Under the pieces are notes generated by a model. The model was not told the origin of the DNA. It saw only the letters and a program-made list of their open reading frames with translations, and made no database searches. A DNA stretch of 64,000 nt from an uncultured Lachnospiraceae bacterium (GTDB taxonomy: Bacteria > Bacillota > Clostridia > Lachnospirales > Lachnospiraceae), in the NCBI GenBank assembly GCA_910586125.1, contig CAJUHP010000001.1, forward strand, positions 202,192 through 266,191, read 5' to 3'. Shown here one piece after another: positions 1-8,315 of the stretch. Made by a program: the position numbers and the translations under genes. Positions within the stretch are counted from its first letter, which is position 1. Each line of letters begins with the position of its first letter.

Positions 1-279
1 AAAATCAAAACTCCCCAGCAGGTCTGTTTCCCTTTGTATTGTTGCTGTTATGGTAAAATCACTGTCACTCAGCCGACTCATATCGGAAAAGTAACAATTA
101 TAAAATTTCTGTTCCACCTTCTCAAGCCCATTCCGAAAACACCATACCCCAAAATCCGGAATATAATTAAAAATTTCCGGTTTCAAAAAAGCCATTGGGC
201 TTAAAAGAGTATAGACACTCTCCCATTCCTGGACTCCAGCGCTCCCCATTCTAAAAGAAAGCAGCGGATCCTTTTCCAT
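1..279 (-). CDS. partial hypothetical protein, C-terminus beyond left edge
   Basis: An open minus-strand frame runs from an ATG at 279 off the left edge (93 codons visible). It starts MEKDPLLSFRMG and is rich in aromatic residues. The same frame stays open upstream to at least a TTG at 405, adding a Lys/Arg/Cys-rich stretch, so the true start is uncertain; neither candidate has a clear Shine-Dalgarno sequence. I do not recognise the family. Its composition is more AT-rich than the neighbouring MATE gene, so it may belong to an accessory segment. Whether it is an intact gene cannot be decided from this window. Confidence 0.4.
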   Translation of the reverse strand, partial: MEKDPLLSFRMGSAGVQEWESVYTLLSPMAFLKPEIFNYIPDFGVWCFRNGLEKVEQKFYNCYFSDMSRLSDSDFTITATIQRETDLLGSFDF

Positions 280-575
280 CACATCAAAAATACTGATTTC
301 CCTGCCGTTGCATAAGACAAACCTTTTGATTTTCTTTTCTATTTTCCGACAAAAACATTCCAATAATCTAATTCTTATAATACCACAACTTCTTTTTCTC
401 TTCAATAAATAGATCTCTGAAAATGCCGGTTTAAAGTATGGATGGAACGAGAAAACGGCATAGCCCGAAAGCCATGCCGCTGCCAAACGCTTCCTCCATG
501 CAAACGCCGCTGCCTATACTGACCTTGCACGGAGATGCGCTTTGTTTCTCTTTTTCTTGTTTCTGCACATTTCTC
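280..575. other. intergenic region left of the MATE gene
   Basis: Nothing clearly coding is seen between the left partial frame and the stop of the MATE gene, apart from the possible N-terminal extension of the left frame. The part from about 360 to 430 is strongly AT-rich. No convincing terminator hairpin with a T-run was found for the MATE transcript. Confidence 0.4.
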
Positions 576-1928
576 TCATCTCCCAAACATCCTCTCTGTC
601 TTTCGGATCGTGACAAAATAGCTGCTGATCAATATCACATCCGCCCCGATCCAGGCCATGATCTCCGCATAGAAAATCCCGCTCTCCCCGATCACCGCCG
701 GCAGCAGCAGGGCTGTCCCTGTGCGCATCGCAAACTCTGCAATGCCCGATACCATGGGCAGCACCGTATTCCCCATTCCCTGGATGGCCGAGCGGACCAC
801 ATGCAGAAGATAGAGCACCGGCAGAAACACGCTCATCACCGCCAGATAAAAATAGGCGATCTGCAATGTCTCTTCCACTTCCTGCGGCGTACCGGAGATA
901 AAGCATCCTAGAATCAGCCGACCTCCCGCCAGCATCACGCCCATGATCACCAGGGAAGTCACAACCGCCACCACCACCGCTGCACGCATCCCGGCACGAA
1001 TCCGGTCGGTCCGGCCCGCTCCCAGATTCTGCCCCGTGTAGGTAATCATAGAATAACCATAGGAGGTAGCGGCGACCTCCAGCACGCCGTACAGCTTGTT
1101 GGTGGCGGTAAAGCCCGCGATGAAAATCACGCCGAAGCGGTTGACCACCGACTGCACGATCATGCCGCCGACCGCGATAATGCCGTTTTGAAACGCCATC
1201 GGAGAGCCCAGAGACAGAAGCTTTCCTGCCATCGCCGGTTTCAGACGAAAATGCTCCCGCCCCAATTTCAGCATCTCGATCTTTCCGATATGCCACAGAC
1301 AAAACAGGCTTGAAATCATCTGGGCGATCAGAGTGGCCGCCGCCGCGCCCGCAATTCCCCATTGAAATCCCAGGACAAACAAAATGTCCAGACCGATATT
1401 GACCGCCGAGGCCACGATCATCGCATGAAGCGGCGTCCGGCCGTCTCCCAGGGAGCGCAGGACTGAGGCCAGCAGGTTGTAAGCCATGACAATCGGAACG
1501 CCGGAAAACATAATCCGCAGATATAAAAGCGCATTGTCCAGAATCTCCGGCGGCGTCTGCAGAAGCGCAAGCACCGGCCTGGCGGCTATCTGTCCCGCCG
1601 CCGTAAGAAACACGGCGCTCACCGCGGAGAGTACCGCCGCGCCCCCCACAACATGGCGCAGATTCTCGGTTTTCTGCGCGCCGAACTCCTGCGCCATCAG
1701 AATGGCAAAGCCTTGCGTCAGGCCCTGAATAATCCCCAGCATCATCCAGTTGAGCCAGTCCGTCGCTCCCAGGGCCGCCAGGGCCTGCACGCCCAGAGCC
1801 TTTCCCACCACCATGGTATCCACGACGGTATAGAGCTGCTGAAAAATATTGCCGACCATCAGAGGAAGGGCAAATGCAACAATCAGGGACAATGGCTTGC
1901 CCCTGGTCATGTTCTGAATCCTTGTCAT
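576..1928 (-). CDS. MATE family multidrug/organic cation efflux transporter
   Basis: Inner-membrane exporter of the MATE family (NorM/DinF-like), known to use Na+ or H+ gradients to expel drugs or metabolites; the substrate here is unknown. The 450-residue product has the usual length, about 12 hydrophobic segments and two MatE halves. The N-terminal half carries family-typical text such as GNIFQQLYTVVDTMVVG, followed by LGATDWLNWMM. I chose the ATG at 1928 because AAGGA lies just upstream; a longer frame to 2054 would add a Lys/Glu-rich, non-membrane leader that overlaps the carB terminator. The gene lies downstream of carB but is separated by that terminator, so it is probably transcribed separately or by read-through. 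Confidence 0.9.
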   Translation of the reverse strand: MTRIQNMTRGKPLSLIVAFALPLMVGNIFQQLYTVVDTMVVGKALGVQALAALGATDWLNWMMLGIIQGLTQGFAILMAQEFGAQKTENLRHVVGGAAVLSAVSAVFLTAAGQIAARPVLALLQTPPEILDNALLYLRIMFSGVPIVMAYNLLASVLRSLGDGRTPLHAMIVASAVNIGLDILFVLGFQWGIAGAAAATLIAQMISSLFCLWHIGKIEMLKLGREHFRLKPAMAGKLLSLGSPMAFQNGIIAVGGMIVQSVVNRFGVIFIAGFTATNKLYGVLEVAATSYGYSMITYTGQNLGAGRTDRIRAGMRAAVVVAVVTSLVIMGVMLAGGRLILGCFISGTPQEVEETLQIAYFYLAVMSVFLPVLYLLHVVRSAIQGMGNTVLPMVSGIAEFAMRTGTALLLPAVIGESGIFYAEIMAWIGADVILISSYFVTIRKTERMFGR

Positions 1929-1989
1929 ATTTTTTTCCTTTTTTTCTTTTCCTTTTCTTTCGCTTTCTTCTCTCTTCTCTATCCCATCG

Positions 1990-2047
1990 CAAAAAGCCGG
2001 AGCGGGACATTTCGCAGAGATTTTCTCTGCTGTTTTTCCCGCTCCGC
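1990..2047 (-). terminator. rho-independent terminator of carB
   Basis: On the minus strand GGAGCGGG (2038-2045) pairs with CCCGCTCC (1999-2006). An inner stem GCAGAGA/TCTCTGC sits within the loop, and the structure is followed by CTTTTT (1991-1996). It lies about 50 bases after the carB stop and ends carB transcription before the MATE gene. Confidence 0.75.
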
Positions 2048-2092
2048 CTGTCATTACCTTTTGGCCGGTTTCCCGCCTCTCTTTTTTTGCTG

Positions 2093-5000
2093 TTATAGAT
2101 CCTGAATCTCTTTGTGGAACTCCTGCAGCGATTTCACAGGCAGCTTTCCATCGCGCTTGGCTGAGAGAATGCCCTCCACGGTGGCCTTGGCCGCCGCCAT
2201 GGTCGTCATATACGGAATCCGGTTCTTGATGGCAGCTTTGCGGATATAGCTGTCGTCCACGGCTCCCTTTTTGCCGATGGGCGTATTGATAATCAACTGA
2301 ATCTCGCCGTTTGTGATCTTATCGAGGATATTGGGACGGCCCTCGTTGATTTTGCTGATTTTCAGAGCCGGGATGCCTGCCGCCTCGATGCGGTCGCAGG
2401 TTTTTCCGGTCGCCATGATCGAAAAGCCGCACTGGCGGAACCCTCTGGCTACCTCCACCAGCTCCGCTTTATCCCGGTCGTTCACACTGATCAGCACGCA
2501 GCCTTCCATGGGAAGCTTGCTCTTAGTAGCCTCCTCGGCCTTATAAAACGCATCGCCAAAATCGGTGGACAGGCCCAGTACCTCGCCGGTGGAACGCATC
2601 TCCGGCCCCAGAAGCGGATCGACTTCCGGGAACATATTGAAGGGGAAGACCGCCTCTTTTACCCCGTAATGGGCGAATTTCTTCTCCTTGAGATCCGGAA
2701 CCGGACTCTTCATGCCGGTGAAGGGCATTGTGATAATCTCCGTGGCAATCTGCACCATATTGATGCCGCAGACCTTGGAGACAAGCGGCACAGTCCGCGA
2801 GGCGCGGGGATTCGCCTCGATGACAAACACGCGGCCGTCCTCGATGGCGTACTGCATATTCATCAGTCCCACCACATGCATCTCGCCTGCGATCCGGCGG
2901 GTGTAGTCCTTGATCGTCTCCACCTGTGCCTCTGTCAGACCTCTGGGCGGGATGATGCAGGCCGAATCGCCGGAATGGATACCGGCCAGCTCGATATGCT
3001 CCATCACCGACGGCACGAACACGCGCTCGCCGTCGCTGATCGCATCCGCCTCGCATTCCGTGGCATGGTGCAGGAAACGGTCGATCAGAATCGGGCGGTC
3101 CGGTGTCACGCCCACCGCCTGCTGCATATAGAAGGTCAGCGCCTCGTCGTCGTAGACCACCTCCATGCCGCGCCCTCCCAGAACATAGGAAGGGCGGACC
3201 ATCACCGGGTATCCTATCCGGTGGGCCGTCTCCAGCGCTTCCTCCGTGTTCACCGCCATGCCGGCCTCCGGCATCGGTATCTCCAGACGGGCCATCATCT
3301 CGCGGAAGCGGTCCCGGTCCTCGGCCAGATCAATGGTCTCCGGCGTGGTTCCCAGGATATTGACACCGTAGCGTTTCAGATCCGCAGCCAAATTCAGCGG
3401 CGTCTGCCCGCCGAACTGGGCGATGACGCCCACCGGTTTTTCTTTTTCATAGATTGCCAGAACATCCTCCAACGTCAGAGGCTCAAAATAGAGCTTGTCC
3501 GAGGTGTCATAATCGGTGGAAACCGTCTCCGGATTGCAGTTGACAATGATGGTCGAAAAGCCCAGTTTGCGCAGGGCCTTCGCCGCATGTACACAGCAGT
3601 AGTCAAACTCGATGCCCTGGCCGATGCGGTTGGGGCCTCCGCCCAGAATCATCACCTTAGGCCGGGATTCGTCCACCGGGCTTTCGTCCTGAATATGGTA
3701 GCTGGAATAGTAATAGGCGCTGTCCTCGGTGCCGCTGACATGGACGCCCTCCCAGCCTTCCACGATGCCGGCTTTTGTTCTCGCATCGCGGATCGCCTCC
3801 TCCGCAACGCCCAGAATCTGGCTCAGATACAGGTCGGAGAAACCGTCCAGCTTAGCCCGGCGCAGCGCATTTTCGGGCGGAACCTGACCGCTGTAGCGGA
3901 CTGTCAGCTCGTTTTCCTCCTCCACCAGCTCCTTCATCTGCTCGATAAACCAGGGCTTTACCTTGGTCAGACGGTGAATTTCATCCACGGAGGCGCCCTG
4001 GCGCAGCGCTTCATACATCATAAAGTGCCGCTCGCTGGAAGGGGTGGCCAGCCGGGTCAAGAGCTCTTTCTTGCTCATCTTTTCAAAACCGCCCGCATGG
4101 CCAAGACCGTAGCGGTTCTTCTCCAGGGAGCGGATGGCTTTCTGAAACGCCTCTTTGTACGTCTTGCCGATGCTCATGACCTCGCCCACGGCACGCATCT
4201 GCGTTCCCAGACGGTCTTCCACGCCCTTAAATTTCTCAAAGGCCCACCGGGCGAATTTGATCACAACGTACTCGCCATCCGGCACATATTTATCCAGTGT
4301 ACCGCATTTTCCGCAGGGAATCTCGTCCAGCGTCAGACCGCTGGCAAGCTTAGCCGACACCAGAGCAATCGGAAAGCCGGTCGCTTTGCTCGCCAGAGCC
4401 GACGAGCGGGAGGTGCGGGGATTGATCTCGATAACCACGATGCGCCCGGAAACCGGATCGTGGGCAAACTGCACGTTCGTGCCGCCGATCACCTGGATGG
4501 CGTCCACAATCCGGTACGCCTGTTCCTGCATCCGGCGCTGCACATCCTCGGAGATCGTGAGCATCGGCGCGCTGCAGAATGAGTCGCCGGTGTGTACGCC
4601 CACAGGATCGATATTTTCAATAAAGCAGACCGTGATCATATTGCCCTTTGCGTCACGGACCACCTCCAGTTCCAATTCTTCCCAGCCCAGAATAGACTCC
4701 TCCACCAGCACCTGCCCGACTAAGCTGGCCTGCAGTCCTCTGGCGCAGACAGTTTTCAGCTCCTCCCGGTTATATACCAGGCCGCCTCCCGCACCGCCCA
4801 TGGTGTAGGCCGGGCGCAGCACCACCGGATAGCCCAGCCCATCGGCAATCGACAGCGCTTCGTCCACGGAATATGCCACGTCGCTGCGGGCCATCTCCAC
4901 CCCCAGCGCATTCATCGTATTCTTAAATTCAATGCGGTCCTCTCCCCGCTCGATGGCATCTACCTGCACGCCGATGACTTTGACGCCGTACTTGTCGAGC

Positions 5001-5317
5001 ACGCCTGCCGACTGCAGCTCCGAACAGAGATTCAGACCCGATTGGCCGCCCAGATTCGGAAGCAGAGCGTCCGGTCTCTCTTTCTCAATGATCTGTTCCA
5101 AGCGCTCCACATTGAGCGGCTCGATATAGGTCACATCCGCCGTCTCCGGGTCGGTCATAATGGTGGCCGGATTGGAATTCACCAGCACGATCTCATAGCC
5201 CAGGCTCTTTAACGCCTTGCAGGCCTGGGTGCCCGAATAGTCAAACTCACAGGCCTGGCCGATGATGATAGGACCAGAACCAATAATCAATACTTTGTGT
5301 ATGTCTTCTCTCTTCAT
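2093..5317 (-). CDS. carB: carbamoyl-phosphate synthase large subunit
   Basis: Synthesises carbamoyl phosphate from bicarbonate, ammonia (delivered by the glutaminase subunit CarA) and two ATP, feeding pyrimidine and arginine synthesis in the cytoplasm. The 1074-residue length is standard. Two homologous ATP-grasp halves are visible: the first starts VLIIGSGPIIIGQACEFDYS and carries TMGGAGGGLVYN, the second starts at about residue 555 with ILGGGPNRIGQGIEFDYCC. An oligomerisation segment lies between them, and the C-terminal ~140 residues form the MGS-like allosteric domain (ISVNDRDKAELVEVARGF onward). No carA is adjacent, which is unusual. The gene has its own promoter and terminator, so it is monocistronic here. 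The start ATG is preceded by a weak purine-rich region. Confidence 0.97.
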   Translation of the reverse strand: MKREDIHKVLIIGSGPIIIGQACEFDYSGTQACKALKSLGYEIVLVNSNPATIMTDPETADVTYIEPLNVERLEQIIEKERPDALLPNLGGQSGLNLCSELQSAGVLDKYGVKVIGVQVDAIERGEDRIEFKNTMNALGVEMARSDVAYSVDEALSIADGLGYPVVLRPAYTMGGAGGGLVYNREELKTVCARGLQASLVGQVLVEESILGWEELELEVVRDAKGNMITVCFIENIDPVGVHTGDSFCSAPMLTISEDVQRRMQEQAYRIVDAIQVIGGTNVQFAHDPVSGRIVVIEINPRTSRSSALASKATGFPIALVSAKLASGLTLDEIPCGKCGTLDKYVPDGEYVVIKFARWAFEKFKGVEDRLGTQMRAVGEVMSIGKTYKEAFQKAIRSLEKNRYGLGHAGGFEKMSKKELLTRLATPSSERHFMMYEALRQGASVDEIHRLTKVKPWFIEQMKELVEEENELTVRYSGQVPPENALRRAKLDGFSDLYLSQILGVAEEAIRDARTKAGIVEGWEGVHVSGTEDSAYYYSSYHIQDESPVDESRPKVMILGGGPNRIGQGIEFDYCCVHAAKALRKLGFSTIIVNCNPETVSTDYDTSDKLYFEPLTLEDVLAIYEKEKPVGVIAQFGGQTPLNLAADLKRYGVNILGTTPETIDLAEDRDRFREMMARLEIPMPEAGMAVNTEEALETAHRIGYPVMVRPSYVLGGRGMEVVYDDEALTFYMQQAVGVTPDRPILIDRFLHHATECEADAISDGERVFVPSVMEHIELAGIHSGDSACIIPPRGLTEAQVETIKDYTRRIAGEMHVVGLMNMQYAIEDGRVFVIEANPRASRTVPLVSKVCGINMVQIATEIITMPFTGMKSPVPDLKEKKFAHYGVKEAVFPFNMFPEVDPLLGPEMRSTGEVLGLSTDFGDAFYKAEEATKSKLPMEGCVLISVNDRDKAELVEVARGFRQCGFSIMATGKTCDRIEAAGIPALKISKINEGRPNILDKITNGEIQLIINTPIGKKGAVDDSYIRKAAIKNRIPYMTTMAAAKATVEGILSAKRDGKLPVKSLQEFHKEIQDL

Positions 5318-5401
5318 AATTTAATCCCCGCTTCCTTCCGGTTTTGTCCCTCAAATATCGAGAATACCATACCTTATTGCTATGTGCGCACAGCACATTC
5401 G

Positions 5402-5418
5402 ATACGGGATGCCCGTAT
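5402..5418. promoter_or_regulatory. palindrome at the carB transcription start, possible operator
   Basis: Perfect 7-bp inverted repeat ATACGGG-3 nt-CCCGTAT lying just downstream of the carB -10 box, so it covers the predicted transcription start. It could bind a repressor or form a hairpin at the extreme 5' end of the mRNA. A second palindrome, TGTGCGCACA, lies about 15 bases further into the leader. The regulator cannot be named from the sequence. Confidence 0.45.
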
Positions 5419-5419
5419 G

Positions 5420-5448
5420 AGTATAGCACAATTTACCGGTCCGGGCAA
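5420..5448 (-). promoter_or_regulatory. carB promoter
   Basis: On the minus strand TTGCCC (5443-5448), a 17-base spacer and TATACT (5420-5425) form a good sigma-A promoter about 100 bases before the carB ATG. The -35 box and most of the spacer overlap the 3' end of the upstream histidine kinase gene. Confidence 0.7.
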
Positions 5449-6389
5449 CTGGTTTTGTACATTCCTGCCGGCTGGCTAAAGCACAGCGTAAGCGTCAGCC
5501 GCCCCTCCTGATACACCGCCCCGATCCGACCTCCGCACTGTTCTGTCAGAAGCTTGGCGATCGACAAACCCAGGCCCGTGGAATCCCGTCCGCTCTCCAC
5601 GGTAAAGAAGCGGTCAAACAGCTTCCCGGCCTGCACCGGCGTCATGGACGAAGCGCGGTTGGAAAAGCAGATCTCTCCGCCTTCGGACAGACTTACCCGC
5701 AGATCGCCGTCGCTGTATTTGAGCGCATTATTTAAAATATTATCAAAGATGCGGGACAGCGCCTGGCGATTCAGCCGACGGTTCACCGGCTTGCTGCACA
5801 GAACAATCTCCGGCACAATCCCCCGTTTTGTGAAGGCGCCGTAGAAGCCGGCCAAGCTCTCCTCCAAAACGGCGTTTATCGACACTTCCCCCATCTCCTC
5901 CCCTTCGCCCGCCGCGACAAAGCAATGAAGCAGTTCCTCTGTCAACTGCTTCATCGCTCCCAGTCGTTCTTCCATGCAGGCCAGATAGCGGGCTGTCTGA
6001 CCTGCTTCCTGCGCCGTCAGATGGCCGACGGGTTTTGAGGCGGGCGATAACTGCCGCCTCAGCAGCTCCAAATAGCCGCCAAGGGCTGTCAGAGGCGTGC
6101 GCAGATCATGAGAGATATTTGTCAGTGCCTCCTTCAGCTCGGCGTCTCCCCGTTCATAGCGGTGCCTTTGGCTCTGGAGAACGATAAGCTGTTCATTCAG
6201 AGCGGCAGCCAGGCGGCAAACGCTTTTATCCCGGCAGGATACGCCGATCAGCGCGTTGGTATCCTCCGCCAGCCTGGCGGCAAAATCCCGGCGGATCTCT
6301 TCCATAGCCCGTTTCAGGCGCAATATATATAGAAAAAGTCCAGCTGCCAGCAAAAAAAGTCCGCCGCTTACAAGCTGCTGCCAAAGCAT
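5433..6389 (-). CDS. sensor histidine kinase
   Basis: Membrane-bound kinase of a two-component system; it should phosphorylate the response regulator encoded at the head of the same operon. The 318 residues comprise one N-terminal membrane helix (about 5-24) with almost no extracytoplasmic part, a short HAMP-like linker, a HisKA domain with NISHDLRTPL (phospho-accepting His94), an N-box around FDNILNNALKYSDGD and a G-box at STGLGLSIAKLL. The absence of a sensor domain suggests it reads membrane stress or the neighbouring ABC permease, as small kinases linked to antimicrobial-peptide resistance exporters do. It is the last gene of the padR-to-kinase operon, 33 bases after the permease gene. 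Confidence 0.92.
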   Translation of the reverse strand: MLWQQLVSGGLFLLAAGLFLYILRLKRAMEEIRRDFAARLAEDTNALIGVSCRDKSVCRLAAALNEQLIVLQSQRHRYERGDAELKEALTNISHDLRTPLTALGGYLELLRRQLSPASKPVGHLTAQEAGQTARYLACMEERLGAMKQLTEELLHCFVAAGEGEEMGEVSINAVLEESLAGFYGAFTKRGIVPEIVLCSKPVNRRLNRQALSRIFDNILNNALKYSDGDLRVSLSEGGEICFSNRASSMTPVQAGKLFDRFFTVESGRDSTGLGLSIAKLLTEQCGGRIGAVYQEGRLTLTLCFSQPAGMYKTSCPDR

Positions 6390-6422
6390 ATTTTATTACC
6401 GCCCTTTCCTTCACTCTCCCGC

Positions 6423-7319
6423 TCAGTTCAGATTTTTTTTCCGAAACGCCAGGCACCCCGCAGCATTGACTGCAATCGTGATGATGCCCGAATACAGCCA
6501 CCACTGATCCGCGTGAATCATCTCCAAAGACGCCATCTGCGCGCCCTGTCCGGAGGGCAGCATATCCTCCACAAACTGATACGCCTCGCGCAGCGCACCG
6601 GTCAGATAGCGGGGATTGGGCACCCAAGACGGCACTGACTCTCCGTTTATATGCATCTCCACCATCTGAATAAACTCCGGCGCATGCAGAGCGTTCCAAA
6701 CAAGAACGACTATCATCATCATTAGACAGGTCACCGCGATGTTGGCCATCAGCCCGTATGTCCGGCTGGAGATAAGCATGGAAATCAGATTACTGATCGC
6801 TCCAAAAGCAGCCGTCATTAGCAAACCGTCAAAAAGCAGCAGCGCCACTCTGTCCCACGCCATCCCGCTCCCGCCAAACAGCGGAATTCCCACTAACATG
6901 ACCACGCCCATATAAGCCAGGTTGATCAGAACGCCCGCAATCGTACAGAACCAAAAACCGCTCAGATAAATCGCAGATCGTCCATGACCAGCCAGGATCT
7001 TATTGCGAAGCGTCCCATCGCTGTAATCTGTTCCGATAAAAAAGCCTGCAAAGACAGCTACAATCTGCCCGGTCACGGCGGCCCACTGGAAAAATACCCC
7101 GTCGAAAGGCGGCGTCCCATACAGTTCTATGTCCTGCCTATCCGCTTCCCCCTCGGCCGCGCTCGCCTCGGACTCCTGCTGCCATTGCTGTATCTGTTTG
7201 ACGCTCTGATAGCGGTCCATGCACATCAGCAGAGCGGAAACTATCATCAGCAGCATCAGACACCAGAATATTTTTTCCTTTTTCAGCCGGGCCCATCCGG
7301 CATACATCAGATTACTCAT
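6423..7319 (-). CDS. ABC transporter permease (ABC-2 type)
   Basis: Membrane subunit of a type-2 ABC exporter partnering the ATPase encoded just upstream; its start overlaps the ATPase stop by 8 bases. The 298-residue protein starts with a cytoplasmic segment and a first membrane helix at about 16-33. A hydrophilic external loop rich in Gln/Glu/Ala follows, then about five further helices. This layout resembles permeases of lantibiotic-immunity or bacitracin-type exporters and of poorly characterised ABC-2 systems next to two-component genes. The exported substrate is unknown; antimicrobial-peptide resistance is an inference from context. Confidence 0.85.
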   Translation of the reverse strand: MSNLMYAGWARLKKEKIFWCLMLLMIVSALLMCMDRYQSVKQIQQWQQESEASAAEGEADRQDIELYGTPPFDGVFFQWAAVTGQIVAVFAGFFIGTDYSDGTLRNKILAGHGRSAIYLSGFWFCTIAGVLINLAYMGVVMLVGIPLFGGSGMAWDRVALLLFDGLLMTAAFGAISNLISMLISSRTYGLMANIAVTCLMMMIVVLVWNALHAPEFIQMVEMHINGESVPSWVPNPRYLTGALREAYQFVEDMLPSGQGAQMASLEMIHADQWWLYSGIITIAVNAAGCLAFRKKNLN

Positions 7320-8226
7320 GGCGGCCTCCTCCTATCAGATTGATATAATAACTCTCCAGACTCTCCTCCCGCTCCTGTATGGAGAGAACCTGACAGTTTT
7401 CGCCGGACAATGCCAGAACCAGATCGGTCACATTGACCTTCCCATAGAGATCCACCTGATTTTCACTTAAGACCGTGTAATCCATCTGCAGTTTGGCCAA
7501 GATCCGCGAAAGCGCCGCCAGATCGGATACCGTCAGGCGGGTACAGCGCCGACAGGCTTCCTCCAGCTCCCGCGCGCTGATCTCCCGAACAATCCGTCCG
7601 CCGTCAATAAAACCATAGTGTGTCGCCAAGCGGGACAGCTCATCCAGGATATGGCTGGATATCAGTATCGTGATCTGTTTTTCCCGGTTCAGTCTCAGAA
7701 GCAGCTCCCGCATCTCGATGATCCCCTCTGGGTCCAGGCCGTTGACCGGTTCATCCAGCACCAGAAAATCCGGATTTCCGGCCAGTGCAACGGCAATCCC
7801 CAAGCGCTGGCGCATGCCCAGAGAAAAATTTCGGGCCTTCTTTTTTCCGGTATCGCCAAGGCCCACCAGCTTTAACAGCGCGGGGATTCCCTCCTCGCAA
7901 GGCAGCCCCAGAATCCGATATTGCTGCCGCAGATTTTCCTCTGCCGTCATATCCCGGTATACGGACGGGGTTTCCACCACCGCCCCCATACGCCGCCGGA
8001 TTTTTCCCAGCTCCTGGTCTGTATTTTTGACGCCGTACAGCGTGTATTCCCCTTCATCGGGGATCTGAAGCCCGCAGATCAGACGGATCAGCGTGGTTTT
8101 TCCCGCGCCGTTTTTTCCTACAAAGCCGTAGATCGCGCCTTTTTCAACGTGCATGGTGCATTTGTCCAAAGCCCGAAAGCGCCCGTAGCGTTTGGACAGA
8201 TTTTCCGTGGTCAAAACATATTCCAT
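7312..8226 (-). CDS. ABC transporter ATP-binding protein
   Basis: Cytoplasmic ATPase driving the adjacent ABC-2 permease. The 304-residue product has Walker A GKNGAGKTT (about 38-46), signature SLGMRQR (about 135-141), Walker B FLVLDEP (154-160) and a switch His in ISSHILDEL. The C-terminal ~90 residues form the extra domain typical of BcrA/CcmA-like drug-export ATPases. I chose the ATG at 8226 because it is preceded by GAGGAGG at ideal distance; an upstream in-frame start lacks this. The gene is separated from the response-regulator gene by 83 bases holding direct repeats likely bound by that regulator. Confidence 0.93.
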   Translation of the reverse strand: MEYVLTTENLSKRYGRFRALDKCTMHVEKGAIYGFVGKNGAGKTTLIRLICGLQIPDEGEYTLYGVKNTDQELGKIRRRMGAVVETPSVYRDMTAEENLRQQYRILGLPCEEGIPALLKLVGLGDTGKKKARNFSLGMRQRLGIAVALAGNPDFLVLDEPVNGLDPEGIIEMRELLLRLNREKQITILISSHILDELSRLATHYGFIDGGRIVREISARELEEACRRCTRLTVSDLAALSRILAKLQMDYTVLSENQVDLYGKVNVTDLVLALSGENCQVLSIQEREESLESYYINLIGGGRHE

Positions 8227-8258
8227 AGCCGTTCCTCCTCGTTTCTTTGATACCGTTA

Positions 8259-8315
8259 TCATACCGGCATACGGTTAAGAAAGCGGTTAAGAAAAGAGTA
8301 AAGATATGGTTAAGA
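8259..8315 (-). promoter_or_regulatory. direct-repeat operator and promoter before the ABC genes
   Basis: Three copies of GGTTAAGA (TCTTAACC on the minus strand) lie at 8273-8280, 8285-8292 and 8308-8315, with starts 12 and 23 bases apart, i.e. roughly one and two helical turns. A -10-like TATGAT sits at 8259-8264 with no good -35 box. This is the layout of OmpR/PhoB-family activator sites, so the adjacent response regulator probably drives an internal promoter for the ATPase, permease and kinase genes. Confidence 0.55.

Noticed and set aside
514..2010. A 498-codon minus-strand frame overlapping the MATE gene
   Set aside because: It is a shadow of the MATE gene in another frame: Arg/Gly/Asp-rich, without membrane segments, and without a ribosome site.
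2669..4582. A 637-codon plus-strand frame opposite carB
   Set aside because: Antisense shadow of the strongly conserved carB frame; Arg/His/Gln-rich composition and no recognisable domain.
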